Positions 1 through 9,747 are shown, counted from the stretch's first letter. The stretch is 64,000 bases of DNA from Streptomyces sp. NBC_00414 (GCF_036038375.1 NZ_CP107935.1:3162001-3226000), one strand, 5' to 3'. The notes: generated by a model not told the origin, from the letters alone. A program made the numbers and translations.

Positions 1-105
1 CCGACCGACTTCCGGCCCGACCGCTACCCGGCCCGGCCGCCCGGCCCCGCCTCCCCCGCATGCCGCCGGGTCCTGTCGCCATTCCTTCCTTCAGGAGCAC
101 CCCGT

Positions 106-2193
106 ATGAATCAGCCTGCCGAGAACCAGCACGGACGACCGGGAATGCCCGTACAGCCGGGACAGTCCGGCCCGGGGTCCGCCAGTCTCGCCCAGTCCTC
201 CCCCACCGTCGGCACGTTCCGTGAACGCGACGGCGCGCTGGAGTGGAGCGGCCGCCAGGAGACCGTCCGCATCGAGCCGTGGGGCCCCGACGCCGTGCGG
301 GTCCGGGCCAGGCTCGGCGGACCCGTCCTGGAGGGCCTGCCCGCCGCCGTGCTCGACGAGGCGCCCGCCACCGAGGCGACCGTCAAGATCGAGGGCGGGC
401 GCGGCCTGCTGACCGTCGGCGCGCTGACCGTGGAGGTCGACGCCGAGGGCCTGATCCGTTTCGTCCGCACCGACGACGGCGCCGAACTCCTCACCGAGGA
501 GCGCGCCCACTTCTGGTGGCCCGGCCCCCGTCTCTACACACCCGTCGGCAACGGATACCACCGCCTGGAGCAGCGCTTCGCCGCCTACGAGGGCGAGAAG
601 CTGTACGGCCTCGGACAGCACCAGCACGGGCTGCTCGACCAGAAGGGCGCCGTCCTCGACCTGGTGCAGCGCAACGCCGAGGTGACCATCCCGGTCCTCA
701 CCTCCAGCCGCGGCTACACCCTCCTGTGGAACAGCCCGGCGATCGGCCGCGTCGAGCTGGCGGGCAACGGCACGCGCTGGGTGGCGGACTCGGCCCGGCA
801 GATCGACTACTGGATCACGGCGGGCCACCCGGCCGACGCGCAGCGCCGGTACAGCGCGGTGACCGGCCGTACGCCGATGCTGCCGGAGTGGGCGGCGGGC
901 TTCTGGCAGTGCAAGCTGCGCTACCGCACCCAGGACGAACTCCTCGGTGTGGCACGGGAGTACAAGCGCCGCGGGCTGCCCATCGACGTCATCGTCTGCG
1001 ACTTCTTCCACTGGACGCATCTGGGCGACTGGAAGTTCGACCCGGCGGAGTGGCCGGATCCGGCGGGGATGCAGCGGGAGCTGGCGGAGCTCGGCATCAA
1101 GCTCGTCGTGTCCGTCTGGCCGTCGGTCTCGCCGCTCTCCGAGAACCACCGGCTCATGGAGCAGCGCGGCTGGTTCATCGGCACGCAGTACGGTCCCGTG
1201 GCGCACGCCGACTGGCCGGACAAGGAGGTCGCCTCCACCGTCCAGGTCGCCTTCTACGACGCGACGAACCCCGAGGCGCGCGACTTCCTGTGGTCGAGGA
1301 TCAAGGACAACTACCTCGACCGGTACGGGATCACGTCCTTCTGGCTGGACGCCTGCGAGCCGGAGCTGAAGCCGGGCTTCCAGGAGAACCTGCGGTACTG
1401 GGCGGGCCCCGGGCTCGAAGTGGGCAACATGTACCCGCGCGAGAACTCCCGCACCTTCCACGAGGGCATGCTGGCGGCCGGCGAGAGCGAGATCGTCACC
1501 CTCAACCGCTCGGCGTGGGCGGGCAGTCAGCGGTACGGGGCGGCCCTGTGGTCCGGCGACATCGGCACGGACTTCGCGACGCTGCGCCGCCAGATAGCGG
1601 CAGGCCTCAACACCTCACTGTCCGGCATCCCCTGGTGGAACACCGACATCGGCGGCTTCCACGGCGGCGACCCGGACGACCCGGCGTACCGCGAGGTGAT
1701 GATCCGCTGGTTCCAGTTCGGCGCGCTGTCCCCGCTGATGCGCCTGCACGGCTTCCGTGACCCGGGCACCCCGCTCGGCCCGGAGATGACCGGCGGCCCG
1801 AACGAGGTGTGGTCGTACGGCGAGGAGGCCCGACCGATCCTGGAGAAGTACCTCCACCTGCGCGAACGTCTGAAGCCTTACGTCCTGGAGGTCATGCGGG
1901 AGGCGCACGAGGAGGGGCTGCCGGTGATGCGGCCGCTGTTCCTGGAGTTCCCCGAGGACCAGGCGGCCTGGTCGGTGGACGACGCGTACCTCTTCGGGCG
2001 GGACCTGCTGGTCGCGCCGGTGCTCACGGCGGGCGCGACGGTCCGTACGGCGTACCTTCCGGCGGGCGCGCGCTGGACGGACGCGTGGACCGGCGAGTCG
2101 TACCCGGGGGGTGCGGCCGTGACCGTGGACGCCCCGCTGGACCGCATCCCGCTGTTCCTGCGGGACGACGCGAGGCTGCCCGTGACGGAGTAG
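106..2193 (+). CDS. GH31 alpha-glycosidase, probable intracellular alpha-xylosidase
   Basis: This 695-residue protein is a glycoside hydrolase family 31 enzyme. The catalytic nucleophile motif FWLDACEPE is visible, with the Asp at residue 415, and the acid/base motif WSGDIGTDF has its Asp at 485. An N-terminal beta-sandwich precedes the barrel and a C-terminal beta domain follows. There is no signal peptide, so it should act in the cytoplasm. The ATG has AGGAG about 8 bases upstream. GH31 includes alpha-glucosidases and alpha-xylosidases. I prefer alpha-xylosidase, which removes the non-reducing xylose of xyloglucan oligosaccharides, because the convergent neighbouring operon encodes GH12, GH74, GH42 and GH95 enzymes. 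That substrate is inferred from context. No LacI-type palindrome is visible in the 105 bases upstream. Confidence 0.9.
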   Translation: MNQPAENQHGRPGMPVQPGQSGPGSASLAQSSPTVGTFRERDGALEWSGRQETVRIEPWGPDAVRVRARLGGPVLEGLPAAVLDEAPATEATVKIEGGRGLLTVGALTVEVDAEGLIRFVRTDDGAELLTEERAHFWWPGPRLYTPVGNGYHRLEQRFAAYEGEKLYGLGQHQHGLLDQKGAVLDLVQRNAEVTIPVLTSSRGYTLLWNSPAIGRVELAGNGTRWVADSARQIDYWITAGHPADAQRRYSAVTGRTPMLPEWAAGFWQCKLRYRTQDELLGVAREYKRRGLPIDVIVCDFFHWTHLGDWKFDPAEWPDPAGMQRELAELGIKLVVSVWPSVSPLSENHRLMEQRGWFIGTQYGPVAHADWPDKEVASTVQVAFYDATNPEARDFLWSRIKDNYLDRYGITSFWLDACEPELKPGFQENLRYWAGPGLEVGNMYPRENSRTFHEGMLAAGESEIVTLNRSAWAGSQRYGAALWSGDIGTDFATLRRQIAAGLNTSLSGIPWWNTDIGGFHGGDPDDPAYREVMIRWFQFGALSPLMRLHGFRDPGTPLGPEMTGGPNEVWSYGEEARPILEKYLHLRERLKPYVLEVMREAHEEGLPVMRPLFLEFPEDQAAWSVDDAYLFGRDLLVAPVLTAGATVRTAYLPAGARWTDAWTGESYPGGAAVTVDAPLDRIPLFLRDDARLPVTE

Positions 2194-2201
2194 TCAGGAC
2201 A

Positions 2202-2245
2202 TGACGGTGCGGCCGACTCCCCGAAGGGCGTCGGCCGCACCGTCA
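2202..2245. terminator. Bidirectional terminator hairpin between convergent GH31 and GH12 genes
   Basis: A perfect 16-bp inverted repeat (2202-2217 with 2230-2245) surrounds a 12-base loop in the 69-bp gap between two convergent genes. Its position and GC-rich stem fit a shared intrinsic terminator, although no long T-run follows on either strand. Confidence 0.8.
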
Positions 2246-2262
2246 CGCGCGGTGCGGGTCCG

Positions 2263-2994
2263 TCAACTGCTGCTGACCGTCAGGTTGTTGGTGACGAAGT
2301 CCAGGCCGCCGGACGAGGAGGTGACCTCGAAGCCGAACTGGACGTCGCCGATGGTCTCGTTGCCCATCCAGCCCTTGGTGTCCTTGATCCACTTGAGGAT
2401 CGGCAGGATGCTGACGGAGCCGGAGTTCGAGTCCGAGGTGCGCAGGAACGAGAAGACCTCGTTGGCGCCGTTGTTGCCCTTGTAGACGGCCCAGGTGTGA
2501 CCGCCGAGCGTGACGTTGCCCTGCGAGGTGCCGAGCGGACCGACGGCTCCGTTGTAGTTGACCCAGAGCATGATCTCGTAGTCGTAGTCGGTGTCCCAGA
2601 TGTCGTACGAGGTGTTGTACGCGCCGGCCGACGGGACCGTGACGTTGTAGCTGCTGGAGAGCGAGCCGAGCGAGGTGATCGTCTTGTTGATCACCTTCTT
2701 GGAGTTGGGGTACGACTTGATGCCGCCGGTGCCCGGGTGGTTGGCCCAGACTCCCCAGTTGGTACCGGAGTTGGCCCAGATGCACTGGCTGCCGGCGCCG
2801 GAGCCCCAGATGTTGTTGTAGAGCGTGTAGCCGTTGAGGCTGGTGTTGCCCCACTGGTCGCAGGAGTTCCAGACCGCGGCGGAGGCGGGGGCGGAGGCCA
2901 GCCCGACGGTCGCTCCGAGAGCGAGCGCGGGAGCCAGCAGTGCCTTGGTGATCCTGTTCCTCTTCGACTTCATGGTCAGCGTGCGTGTTGCCAT
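2263..2994 (-). CDS. Secreted GH12 endo-beta-1,4-glucanase / xyloglucanase
   Basis: This 243-residue protein is a compact GH12 beta-jelly-roll enzyme with no binding module. A basic signal peptide ends near residue 39 (APASA). The nucleophile lies in EIMLWVNY (Glu140) and the acid/base in VQFGFEV (Glu223). GH12 includes endoglucanases and xyloglucan-specific endoglucanases. Together with the secreted GH74 enzyme it would cut xyloglucan outside the cell. The ATG at 2994 is chosen because GAAGGGA sits just upstream; a second in-frame ATG at 2973 lacks a ribosome site. The start lies inside the end of the GH95 gene (19-bp overlap), so it is probably the last gene of the same operon. The xyloglucan substrate is inferred from the locus. 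Confidence 0.88.
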   Translation of the reverse strand: MATRTLTMKSKRNRITKALLAPALALGATVGLASAPASAAVWNSCDQWGNTSLNGYTLYNNIWGSGAGSQCIWANSGTNWGVWANHPGTGGIKSYPNSKKVINKTITSLGSLSSSYNVTVPSAGAYNTSYDIWDTDYDYEIMLWVNYNGAVGPLGTSQGNVTLGGHTWAVYKGNNGANEVFSFLRTSDSNSGSVSILPILKWIKDTKGWMGNETIGDVQFGFEVTSSSGGLDFVTNNLTVSSS

Positions 2995-5288
2995 GGTGTC
3001 CCTTCCATGGGTGGGGGGATGTGGGGGATGGCTGCGCCGTGCGTGTGCCGCGGCCCCAGGGTGAGGACGCGGTCCTCTCCGGCACGCAGGGAGAGCTCTC
3101 GCGTACCGGAGGGAGTTCTCAGGTCGATGGAGCGGGTGCGGGTGGGCCGGAGCACCGCCCGGGCCTCCCGCGGACTCCAGCTGAGGTCGACCTCGGCGCC
3201 GAACCTCGTCCGTACGCCCAGGAGTTCGCCCGCGAGGAGACCTGCGGGCAGTGCGGGGAGGAGGACCAGCCGGTCGGGGGTCGACTGGATCAGCGTCTCG
3301 ACGATCAGGGCGGGCAGGGTGTGGGCGGCGTCCGCGTTGTAGACGTCGCGGTGCGGGTAGTGCGCGCTCATGAGGGAGGTGTGGAAGAAGTCGCCCTCCA
3401 GCACCTCGCCGAGCGCGTGCGCGACCCGCTCGCCGTCCCGCAGCCGGGCCGCTACGAGGGCGTGGTGGAGATGGCCGTGCGCGGAGTCGTTCTCGGCGCC
3501 TCGCAGTTCGAGCGCCCGGTGCGCGGCTGCCGCGAGCGCCGGGGTGTCGTAGGGGTTGATCTCGTCGAGGGGCCAGACACCGTACAGATGGCTGAGGTGC
3601 CGGTGGTCGTACGTGTCGTCGAGGCCGGGCCACGCCCACTCGGCCAGCGCCCCGTCGTCGTTGACGCGGTGCGGGGGCAGCCGCCCGGCCAGCGCCCGCC
3701 AGCGGTCGGCGTCGGGGCCCGGGTGGTAGGCGGCCGCGGTGAGCAGGGCGTGCCGGGCCGCCGAGAGGTCCATGGCGGCGTTGACCGCGCCCCAGCTCGC
3801 GTTCGCAGGGCGGTTCTCGGGCGAGTAGGAGGGGACGACGACGAGATGCCCGTGCTCGTCGGTGCGGGTGAGGAAGTCCTCGTAGAACAGCGCGACTTCG
3901 GCGAGGACGGCGGCCAGCCGCGGGTCCCGCTTCCCCCGGGCATCGTCGTGGTCGACGAGCGGTTTGAGCAGCCAGTCGGCGCCCGCCGTCCACAGGTGCA
4001 GGGGGTATTCGCGGCTGAAGTGGTACGTGTGCCCGGACTCGCCGTCGGTGTGGGGCGGGGCGACCACTCCGCGCGCGCCGAAGACGGCCCGGGCGTTGTC
4101 CCGCCAGTGCGGCAACTGGCCGTGGATCAGCGTGGCGTGGGCCTCGACGACCTCGGGCAGAGCGGCCGCGACGGCCGACGCGGTCTGCAGGTTGAGGTTG
4201 GCGTCCGTGGTGAAGGCGCCGGACCAGGCCGTGTCCCAGTCTCCGGTCCACAGCCCGGTGAGTCGCGGTGGCAGCATCCCGCCGGCCGACAGCAGGTGGT
4301 AGCGGCCCGCCGCGAAGAGCCGTTCGAGAAGGGCCGGGCTCTCGGGCCGCCTGAGCAACTCGGAGCCGGGGAGCGCGCGTTCGGCGTCGTCGGCGCCGAG
4401 GGCGAGCGAGGTGCGGGTGTACGCGGTGCGGTGGAGGCGCAGGTGGCGTTCCAGGAGGCCGCCGTACGGGTCGGCGCCGTCCGGCAGCAGCTCGCGCAGG
4501 GCCTGCGCCCGCGCCACCGTGTCCATTTCCCCGGTGTGCCGCTCCACGCGCGTCAGCAGCAGGACCGGCCCGGCGCCCGCCACACGCATGCCGGGCGGGG
4601 TCAGCGTCGTCCGGCCGCCGGTGACCACGGCCAGCGTCACGCCGGTGTACGCGCGGTCGCTGCCGGGATAGCGGGCGCTCAGGGTGAGCACGGCGCCCTC
4701 GGGGGTGAGGACCGCTCCGTCGCTGACCCGCAGCCCGTCGGGGGCGCCCGGGAGCCGGTGGTCGAGCGTGATGTCCAGGGCGGGCCCCGGCGAGCTCACG
4801 TACTGGACGATCACGTCGTCGGCGCGGGAGACGAAGACCCGGCTGCGCCAGCCCGCGCAGTGCGCCTCGGCGACCCCCGTAGTGAAGTCGACCGTACGGC
4901 GGTAGTCGCGCTCCCCGTCGGACGGCCGCCGCATCCGCACCTGGAAGGCCGGGTGGAAGGGCTGCACCCACTGCAGGGGGCGCCCGTCCGTGAACTCCTC
5001 GGCCGCGGTCGGGTCACCGGCGAGCAACCTGTCCTGGAGGGAGGCAAGTTGGGCCGCCAGCTCCGGAGGTCGGGCGTGCTCGCCGCCGTTGGGCCGGACG
5101 AGGGTGTGATGGGTGACGATCACCCGGTCGTCGTTCGGATCGCCGAACACAAGGGCGCCATGCCGGCCGTTGCCGCTCAGGAAGCCGTCCTCCCAGCGCC
5201 CGGCCGGGCTCGGCTCCCAGGTGCCGTGCGACGAGGGAAGCGGGGCTCCGGAACCGGAACCGGTACCGGCGTCGGCGCTGATACTCAT
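2976..5288 (-). CDS. GH95 alpha-L-fucosidase-type glycoside hydrolase
   Basis: This 770-residue protein has the length and layout of GH95: an N-terminal beta-domain opening with WEDGFLSGNGRHGALVFG, an (alpha/alpha)6 catalytic barrel, and a C-terminal beta-domain. The conserved PSYSPEN segment that carries a catalytic Glu lies near residue 490. A TDANLNLQ segment sits where the family has its paired Asn residues, although the residues after it differ from the common NxNxExNYW form. There is no signal peptide. GH95 enzymes release terminal alpha-1,2-L-fucose, and a few act on alpha-L-galactose. Both sugars decorate the galactose of plant xyloglucan, which fits a step before the adjacent GH42 enzyme. 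The start overlaps the GH42 stop as ATGA, implying translational coupling. Confidence 0.87.
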   Translation of the reverse strand: MSISADAGTGSGSGAPLPSSHGTWEPSPAGRWEDGFLSGNGRHGALVFGDPNDDRVIVTHHTLVRPNGGEHARPPELAAQLASLQDRLLAGDPTAAEEFTDGRPLQWVQPFHPAFQVRMRRPSDGERDYRRTVDFTTGVAEAHCAGWRSRVFVSRADDVIVQYVSSPGPALDITLDHRLPGAPDGLRVSDGAVLTPEGAVLTLSARYPGSDRAYTGVTLAVVTGGRTTLTPPGMRVAGAGPVLLLTRVERHTGEMDTVARAQALRELLPDGADPYGGLLERHLRLHRTAYTRTSLALGADDAERALPGSELLRRPESPALLERLFAAGRYHLLSAGGMLPPRLTGLWTGDWDTAWSGAFTTDANLNLQTASAVAAALPEVVEAHATLIHGQLPHWRDNARAVFGARGVVAPPHTDGESGHTYHFSREYPLHLWTAGADWLLKPLVDHDDARGKRDPRLAAVLAEVALFYEDFLTRTDEHGHLVVVPSYSPENRPANASWGAVNAAMDLSAARHALLTAAAYHPGPDADRWRALAGRLPPHRVNDDGALAEWAWPGLDDTYDHRHLSHLYGVWPLDEINPYDTPALAAAAHRALELRGAENDSAHGHLHHALVAARLRDGERVAHALGEVLEGDFFHTSLMSAHYPHRDVYNADAAHTLPALIVETLIQSTPDRLVLLPALPAGLLAGELLGVRTRFGAEVDLSWSPREARAVLRPTRTRSIDLRTPSGTRELSLRAGEDRVLTLGPRHTHGAAIPHIPPPMEGTPWQHAR

Positions 5289-7297
5289 CGTGCGAGCACC
5301 GCCACTCCGTACCGGCCCAGCTCCAGCGAGTCCGTGACCTGTTGTGCACCGAGCAGGTCCCGGTACGTCCCCGGCACCGCCGCCGTGACCGGGTCGCGCC
5401 CGTGGTTGAGGACGAAGAGCAGGTCCCCCCGGCGTACGGCCTCCACCTGCGCGGGCAGTCCTTCGAGCACCGGCCGCACCCCCGCGTCGGCGGCCACGCC
5501 CTCCAACAGCGCGCGCAGCGCGTCGGGTTCGGGGAGCGTGGAGACGTACCAGGCCCGCCCTCTGCGCAGCACGGCGGGCAGTCCGTCGAGTTCGCCGCCC
5601 TTGTAGAGGGAGTGCGCGACGACGTCCCCGGCCTCGGTCAGGGGCTCGATCTCCTCCGACCACAGCGTGCCCCGGAAGCCGTCGCACTCGGCGTGCTCGC
5701 CGGGGCCGAGCGGCCACCGCTCGTGCAGGATCCGGATGCCGAAGAGCTCCCGCAGCCGGGCGTCCATGCCACCGGTCCGTACCCGGTCGTCCTCGTCCGC
5801 GACCCCGGTCAGGAAGCCGCAGACCAGGGTGCCCCCTCCTCGTACGTACGCGACGAGGTTGCCGATCGCGGTGTCGGTGAGCAGGTAGAGCTGTGGCACG
5901 ACGACGAGCTTGTACGCGGACAGGTCGTGCTCGGGGTGCGCGAAGTCCGTGGTGATGTGCGCTTCCCACAGGGCGCGGTGCCAGGCCCGCACGATCTGCG
6001 GGTGGTCGACCTCCTGGGAGAGCCGGCCGTCCTGCGCGCCCGCCCACCAGGCGTTCCACTCGTGGAGAATGGCGACTTCGGAGGTCGAGTGACTGCCCGT
6101 CACCTCACCTCCTATGCGGGCGAGTTCGGCGCCGAGCTGCTTGACCTCCTGGTAGGTGCGCCCCTGCTCCCCCGCGTGGCCGACCATGCCCGAGTGGAAC
6201 TTCTCCGCGCCCTGCCGGGACTGCCGCCACTGGAAGTAGCAGACGGCGTCGGCACCCCGGGCGACGGCCTGGAGGGACCAGAGCCGGTTGAGGCCGCGGG
6301 GCTTGGGGTGGTTGACACCCCGCCAGTTGACCGAGCCCGCGGCCTGTTCCATCAGCATCCACGGCCCGCGGGCCTGGGAGCGGGTCATGTCCTGGACGAG
6401 CGCGCCGTCCTGCGCGCCGAAGGGGTCGCGCGGATCCGGATAGAGGTCGACGGAGACGACGTCCTCCTCCCGCGCCCACCGCCAGGCGTCCTGGCCCGCC
6501 CACATCGGCATGAAGTTGGTGGTCACCGGCAGGTCCGGGGAGTACCGGCGGACGATGTCGCGCTCGGCGACGTAACACTCCAGGAGCATGTCGGACGTGT
6601 AGCGCTTGAAGTCGAGCACCTGGCTGGGGTTGTTCATGTAGTGGGCGCGGCGCGGGGGCAGGATCTCCTGCCAGTCGCCGTATCCCTGGCTCCAGAAGGC
6701 CGTTCCCCAGGCCGTGTTGAGCGCGTCGAGGGTTGCGTACCTGTCCCGGAGCCAGCGGCGGAAGGTGCCGGCCGCCTCGTCGCCCCAGTCGTAGGTGCAG
6801 TACTCGTTGTTGACGTGCCACATCGTGAGGGCGGGGTGGCTCCCGTAGCGGGCGGCCAGGTCCTCGGTGATGGCGGCGGCGTAGCGGCGGTAGGTGGCGC
6901 TGGAGTGCGAGAAGTGCTGGCGGCCTCCCCACCACTCGGTGCGGCCGTCCGCGTCGACGGGCAGGGTGTCCGGGTGTAGCCGGCCCAGCCAGGGCGGGGG
7001 CGAGGAGGTGGGCGTGGCGAGGACGACCCCGATGCCGTTCTCGTGCATGAGGTCCGTCAGCCGGTCCAGCCAGCCGAACTCCCGGACCCCTGGGCTCGGT
7101 TCGAGCTTCGCCCAGGAGAAGACGCCGAGAGTGACGGAGTTGACGCCCGCCTCCCTCATCAGGCGTACGTCCTCGTGCCAGGTGTCCTCGGGCCACTGCT
7201 CGGGGTTGTAGTCGCCGCCGAAGAGGACGCGGCCACGGGCGGCGCCGGCGAGACCGGGGCGCGCGCGGCCTTCGTCCACGGTTGTCGGCCCGGTCAT
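5285..7297 (-). CDS. GH42 beta-galactosidase, intracellular
   Basis: This 670-residue protein has the full three-part GH42 layout. The N-terminal barrel opens with FGGDYNPEQWPEDTWHEDV. The acid/base Glu is in WHVNNEYC (near residue 162) and the nucleophile Glu in WMLMEQAAG (near 316). A glutamine-amidotransferase-like middle domain and a small C-terminal beta domain follow. No signal peptide is present. In this locus it would remove beta-1,2-linked galactose from xyloglucan side chains after fucose is taken off. Its start overlaps the stop of the upstream GH74 gene by ATGA, and its stop overlaps the GH95 start in the same way, so three hydrolase genes are tightly coupled. Family assignment is secure; the natural substrate is inferred. 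Confidence 0.9.
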   Translation of the reverse strand: MTGPTTVDEGRARPGLAGAARGRVLFGGDYNPEQWPEDTWHEDVRLMREAGVNSVTLGVFSWAKLEPSPGVREFGWLDRLTDLMHENGIGVVLATPTSSPPPWLGRLHPDTLPVDADGRTEWWGGRQHFSHSSATYRRYAAAITEDLAARYGSHPALTMWHVNNEYCTYDWGDEAAGTFRRWLRDRYATLDALNTAWGTAFWSQGYGDWQEILPPRRAHYMNNPSQVLDFKRYTSDMLLECYVAERDIVRRYSPDLPVTTNFMPMWAGQDAWRWAREEDVVSVDLYPDPRDPFGAQDGALVQDMTRSQARGPWMLMEQAAGSVNWRGVNHPKPRGLNRLWSLQAVARGADAVCYFQWRQSRQGAEKFHSGMVGHAGEQGRTYQEVKQLGAELARIGGEVTGSHSTSEVAILHEWNAWWAGAQDGRLSQEVDHPQIVRAWHRALWEAHITTDFAHPEHDLSAYKLVVVPQLYLLTDTAIGNLVAYVRGGGTLVCGFLTGVADEDDRVRTGGMDARLRELFGIRILHERWPLGPGEHAECDGFRGTLWSEEIEPLTEAGDVVAHSLYKGGELDGLPAVLRRGRAWYVSTLPEPDALRALLEGVAADAGVRPVLEGLPAQVEAVRRGDLLFVLNHGRDPVTAAVPGTYRDLLGAQQVTDSLELGRYGVAVLAR

Positions 7298-9555
7298 CGG
7301 GCGGGCTCCCCGTACTGGATGCCGCGCCCGTTGGTCGCCAGGTACACCCGGCCGTACACGCGCGGGTCGCCCACGACGGTCTCTCCGGTCCAGCCCCACT
7401 GATGGGCGTCGTCGTTGATCCGCGTCCAGGTACGCGCCTCGTCGTCGGAGCGGTACACGGCGGTGACGGTCTCCGTGGCGCCGACCTGGTAGACCGCCGG
7501 ATACCCGCCGGCGTCACCACCGTCGGCGGCCTTGCCGAACCCGAGGGTGTACGAGGCCCAGCAACTGTCCACCTTCGAGAAGCTCACGCCTCCGTCGGTG
7601 GACCGGTAGAGCCCGTTCCACTTCACCGAGAGCCACAGGTCGCCGGAGCGCCCGGGAGCCGCGACCACCTTGAACTGGCTGTCCCCCGACGGCAGTCCGC
7701 CCGCGCGCGGCGTGAACGTACGACCGCTGTCGGTGCTGCCGTACAGGGTCCCCGCGTCGGTGTCGTACGCGTAGAAGAGTGTCGGGTCGACCGGGTCGGC
7801 GACCGGTGTCGCGCCCTTCGGGAAGGAGTCGACCTCGGACCAGGTCGCGCCGTCGTCCGTGGAGCGGTGGGCCGGATGCTTCGTGCCGTCCCAGTGCACG
7901 AAGGACCACAGCAGCACGCCGCCGTCCGCGTTGACGGCGATCGGGCCGGGCGCGTCCTTGGCGAGGGCGGGCTGGGCCGCGAAGGGCGTCCAGGTCCGTC
8001 CGCCGTCGCCGGAGCGGGCGCCGTTCCCGTGGTCGCCCCAGCCCGTCCGGACGACGTAGGACGGTTCCGCGGCTGCCTGGGCGAGTCCTGTCGCCGTCCC
8101 GAAGACGGGGTTCGACGCCATGCCGCGCGACGGGGACGCGGTGAGCCGCTCGTGGTACATCACCCCGATGTCCCCGAGCCCGCTGAGCAGGTGCGCCCGC
8201 CCGGCCGGGGGCGAGATCAGCTGCCGTACGGAGGTCTCCTCCAGCCCCCTGACCTGCGGCGCCCAGCGCTTCAGATCACGGGTGCCGTAGAGGGTCGCCC
8301 CGGTCCCGTACACGATGTGCCGCGAGTCGTACGGGTCCACGGCCAGCGCCTGGATCCACCAGCCGAACTTCGGTTCGTCGCCGCCCCACTTGAGGTAGGG
8401 GGTCTCGGACACGTCGAGGACGGCGGTGTCCTTGAGGGACGTCCAGGTACCGCCGCCGTCGGTGGAGCGGTACAGCGTGTCGACGGCGGCCCAGCGGTTG
8501 TTGGTGGAGACGACGACGGTGCCCGGGCGGCGGGCGTCGACGGCGACCCCGCCGTAGCCGAAGGTGTCGGCGGACCCGTCGGGGTTCGTACCGCCGGGCT
8601 CGACCGGGGTCACCTCGGCCCACTCGCCGGTCACGGTACGCAGCTTGTGCACGCTGCCGCCGGACTGGCCGTTGGGGCCGGGCGCGTCGGCGTAGGTCAC
8701 GTACAGCTCGCGCGTGTGCCTGTCGTGGGCCGCCCGGAGCGGGACCTTGGCGGACGTGCCGGAGGGCTGCCCGGGAACGGCCTCCCACGCCGTTCCGTCG
8801 GCGGTGCGGTAGAGGTTCGCCGTGCCCGGGGTACCGTCGCCGTCACCCCAGCCGGCATAGACGGACCGCCCGGCGGCGACCAGGAACACGACGCCCTGCC
8901 CGGCCGCGCCCGGCTTCGCCGGGAAACCGTGCGCGACCGTCCAGGTGGCCCCGCGGTCGGTGGACTTCAGCAATCCGTCGTGCCGCGTCCCCAGCCACAG
9001 CGTGTCGCTGTCCCGCGGATCGACGAGCAGCCGCTCCCCGGCGCCCCGCCCGTCCTCGTTGGCCCCGAGCTTCACATCGAGGTCGGTCCGGCTCCAGGTG
9101 ACCCCACGGTCCTCGGACCGCAACACAGCCCCGTTCCCGGCCCACGACTGCGCGTACGTACCGAGGGCGAGGTAGACCCGGTCGGGATGCGCGGCGTCGA
9201 CGGCGACCGCCTCCACCCCGAGCAGGTTCCAGTCGGCCCACCCGAGATGGTCGGTGAGCGGGATCCACCGGGCGGCCCGGTCGTCCCACCGATAGGCCCC
9301 GCCGATATCGGTACGGGCGTAGGCGAGCCCTCGTACGGACGGATGGAACAACACCCCGGTGACGAACCCGGTCCCCCCGATGACGACATTGCGCCAGCGA
9401 TAGGCGGGCGCGTCCGTCGCGGGGGCGGCCGCCGCGGGGGCGGCCGCCGCGGGGGCGGCGACGGCGGGGACGGCGACGGCGGGGACGGCGATCACGGCAG
9501 CGGCGGCCGTGCTCCCTGCGATAACGGCTCGCCTGCTCGGGCGGGGCGTGCGCAT
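7294..9555 (-). CDS. Secreted GH74 xyloglucanase (endo- or oligosaccharide-specific)
   Basis: This 753-residue secreted protein is a GH74 double seven-bladed propeller. The family hallmark GGTGFVTGVLFHP followed by ARTDIGGAYRWD is present. At least seven Asp-box repeats of the form SxDxGxTW/F run along the chain (STDRGATW, STDGGGTW, SGDGGRTW, STDDGATW, STDSGRTF and others). The N-terminus has a twin Arg (SRRAVIAG) and a long Ala/Val/Pro stretch, so export through Tat or Sec is likely. No carbohydrate-binding module is seen. ATG at 9555 is chosen because ACGAGGT lies just upstream; longer in-frame starts would put the signal peptide inside the protein. GH74 enzymes cut the xyloglucan backbone, which makes this the key gene for the substrate call. 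Confidence 0.9.
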   Translation of the reverse strand: MRTPRPSRRAVIAGSTAAAAVIAVPAVAVPAVAAPAAAAPAAAAPATDAPAYRWRNVVIGGTGFVTGVLFHPSVRGLAYARTDIGGAYRWDDRAARWIPLTDHLGWADWNLLGVEAVAVDAAHPDRVYLALGTYAQSWAGNGAVLRSEDRGVTWSRTDLDVKLGANEDGRGAGERLLVDPRDSDTLWLGTRHDGLLKSTDRGATWTVAHGFPAKPGAAGQGVVFLVAAGRSVYAGWGDGDGTPGTANLYRTADGTAWEAVPGQPSGTSAKVPLRAAHDRHTRELYVTYADAPGPNGQSGGSVHKLRTVTGEWAEVTPVEPGGTNPDGSADTFGYGGVAVDARRPGTVVVSTNNRWAAVDTLYRSTDGGGTWTSLKDTAVLDVSETPYLKWGGDEPKFGWWIQALAVDPYDSRHIVYGTGATLYGTRDLKRWAPQVRGLEETSVRQLISPPAGRAHLLSGLGDIGVMYHERLTASPSRGMASNPVFGTATGLAQAAAEPSYVVRTGWGDHGNGARSGDGGRTWTPFAAQPALAKDAPGPIAVNADGGVLLWSFVHWDGTKHPAHRSTDDGATWSEVDSFPKGATPVADPVDPTLFYAYDTDAGTLYGSTDSGRTFTPRAGGLPSGDSQFKVVAAPGRSGDLWLSVKWNGLYRSTDGGVSFSKVDSCWASYTLGFGKAADGGDAGGYPAVYQVGATETVTAVYRSDDEARTWTRINDDAHQWGWTGETVVGDPRVYGRVYLATNGRGIQYGEPAR

Positions 9556-9611
9556 GACATACCTCGTTCTAAGAGAGGAGAGGTTCAAAAGGAGGAGCGG
9601 CCAAGGCTCCC

Positions 9612-9682
9612 AAGGGGCGCGGGGCTGTGACATGTGCGGCTCCGCCGCGTGGGCGCGACCAGCCACAACGGACCCGCACCCG
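9612..9682 (+). repeat. Dispersed AGGGGCGCGGGG repeat, long form
   Basis: The 192-bp gap between the permease and GH74 genes contains AGGGGCGCGGGG, then an insert with GGCTCCGCCGC, then GGGCGCGACCAGCC and CGGACCCGCAC. The same start and end blocks occur at 18792, 18860, 36536, 36609, 36681 and 62514, where the central insert is missing. It has the look of a Streptomyces intergenic repeat family. Confidence 0.75.
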
Positions 9683-9747
9683 ACAATCGACGAGCAGTCC
9701 CCATCCGTCGGAGAAACAGCGGGCCGACCGGCGCCGAAGGCGCAAGG

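Noticed and set aside
1..105. Possible end of a preceding gene at the left edge
   Set aside because: All three forward frames give Pro/Arg/Ala-rich text without recognisable motifs; I cannot support a partial gene.
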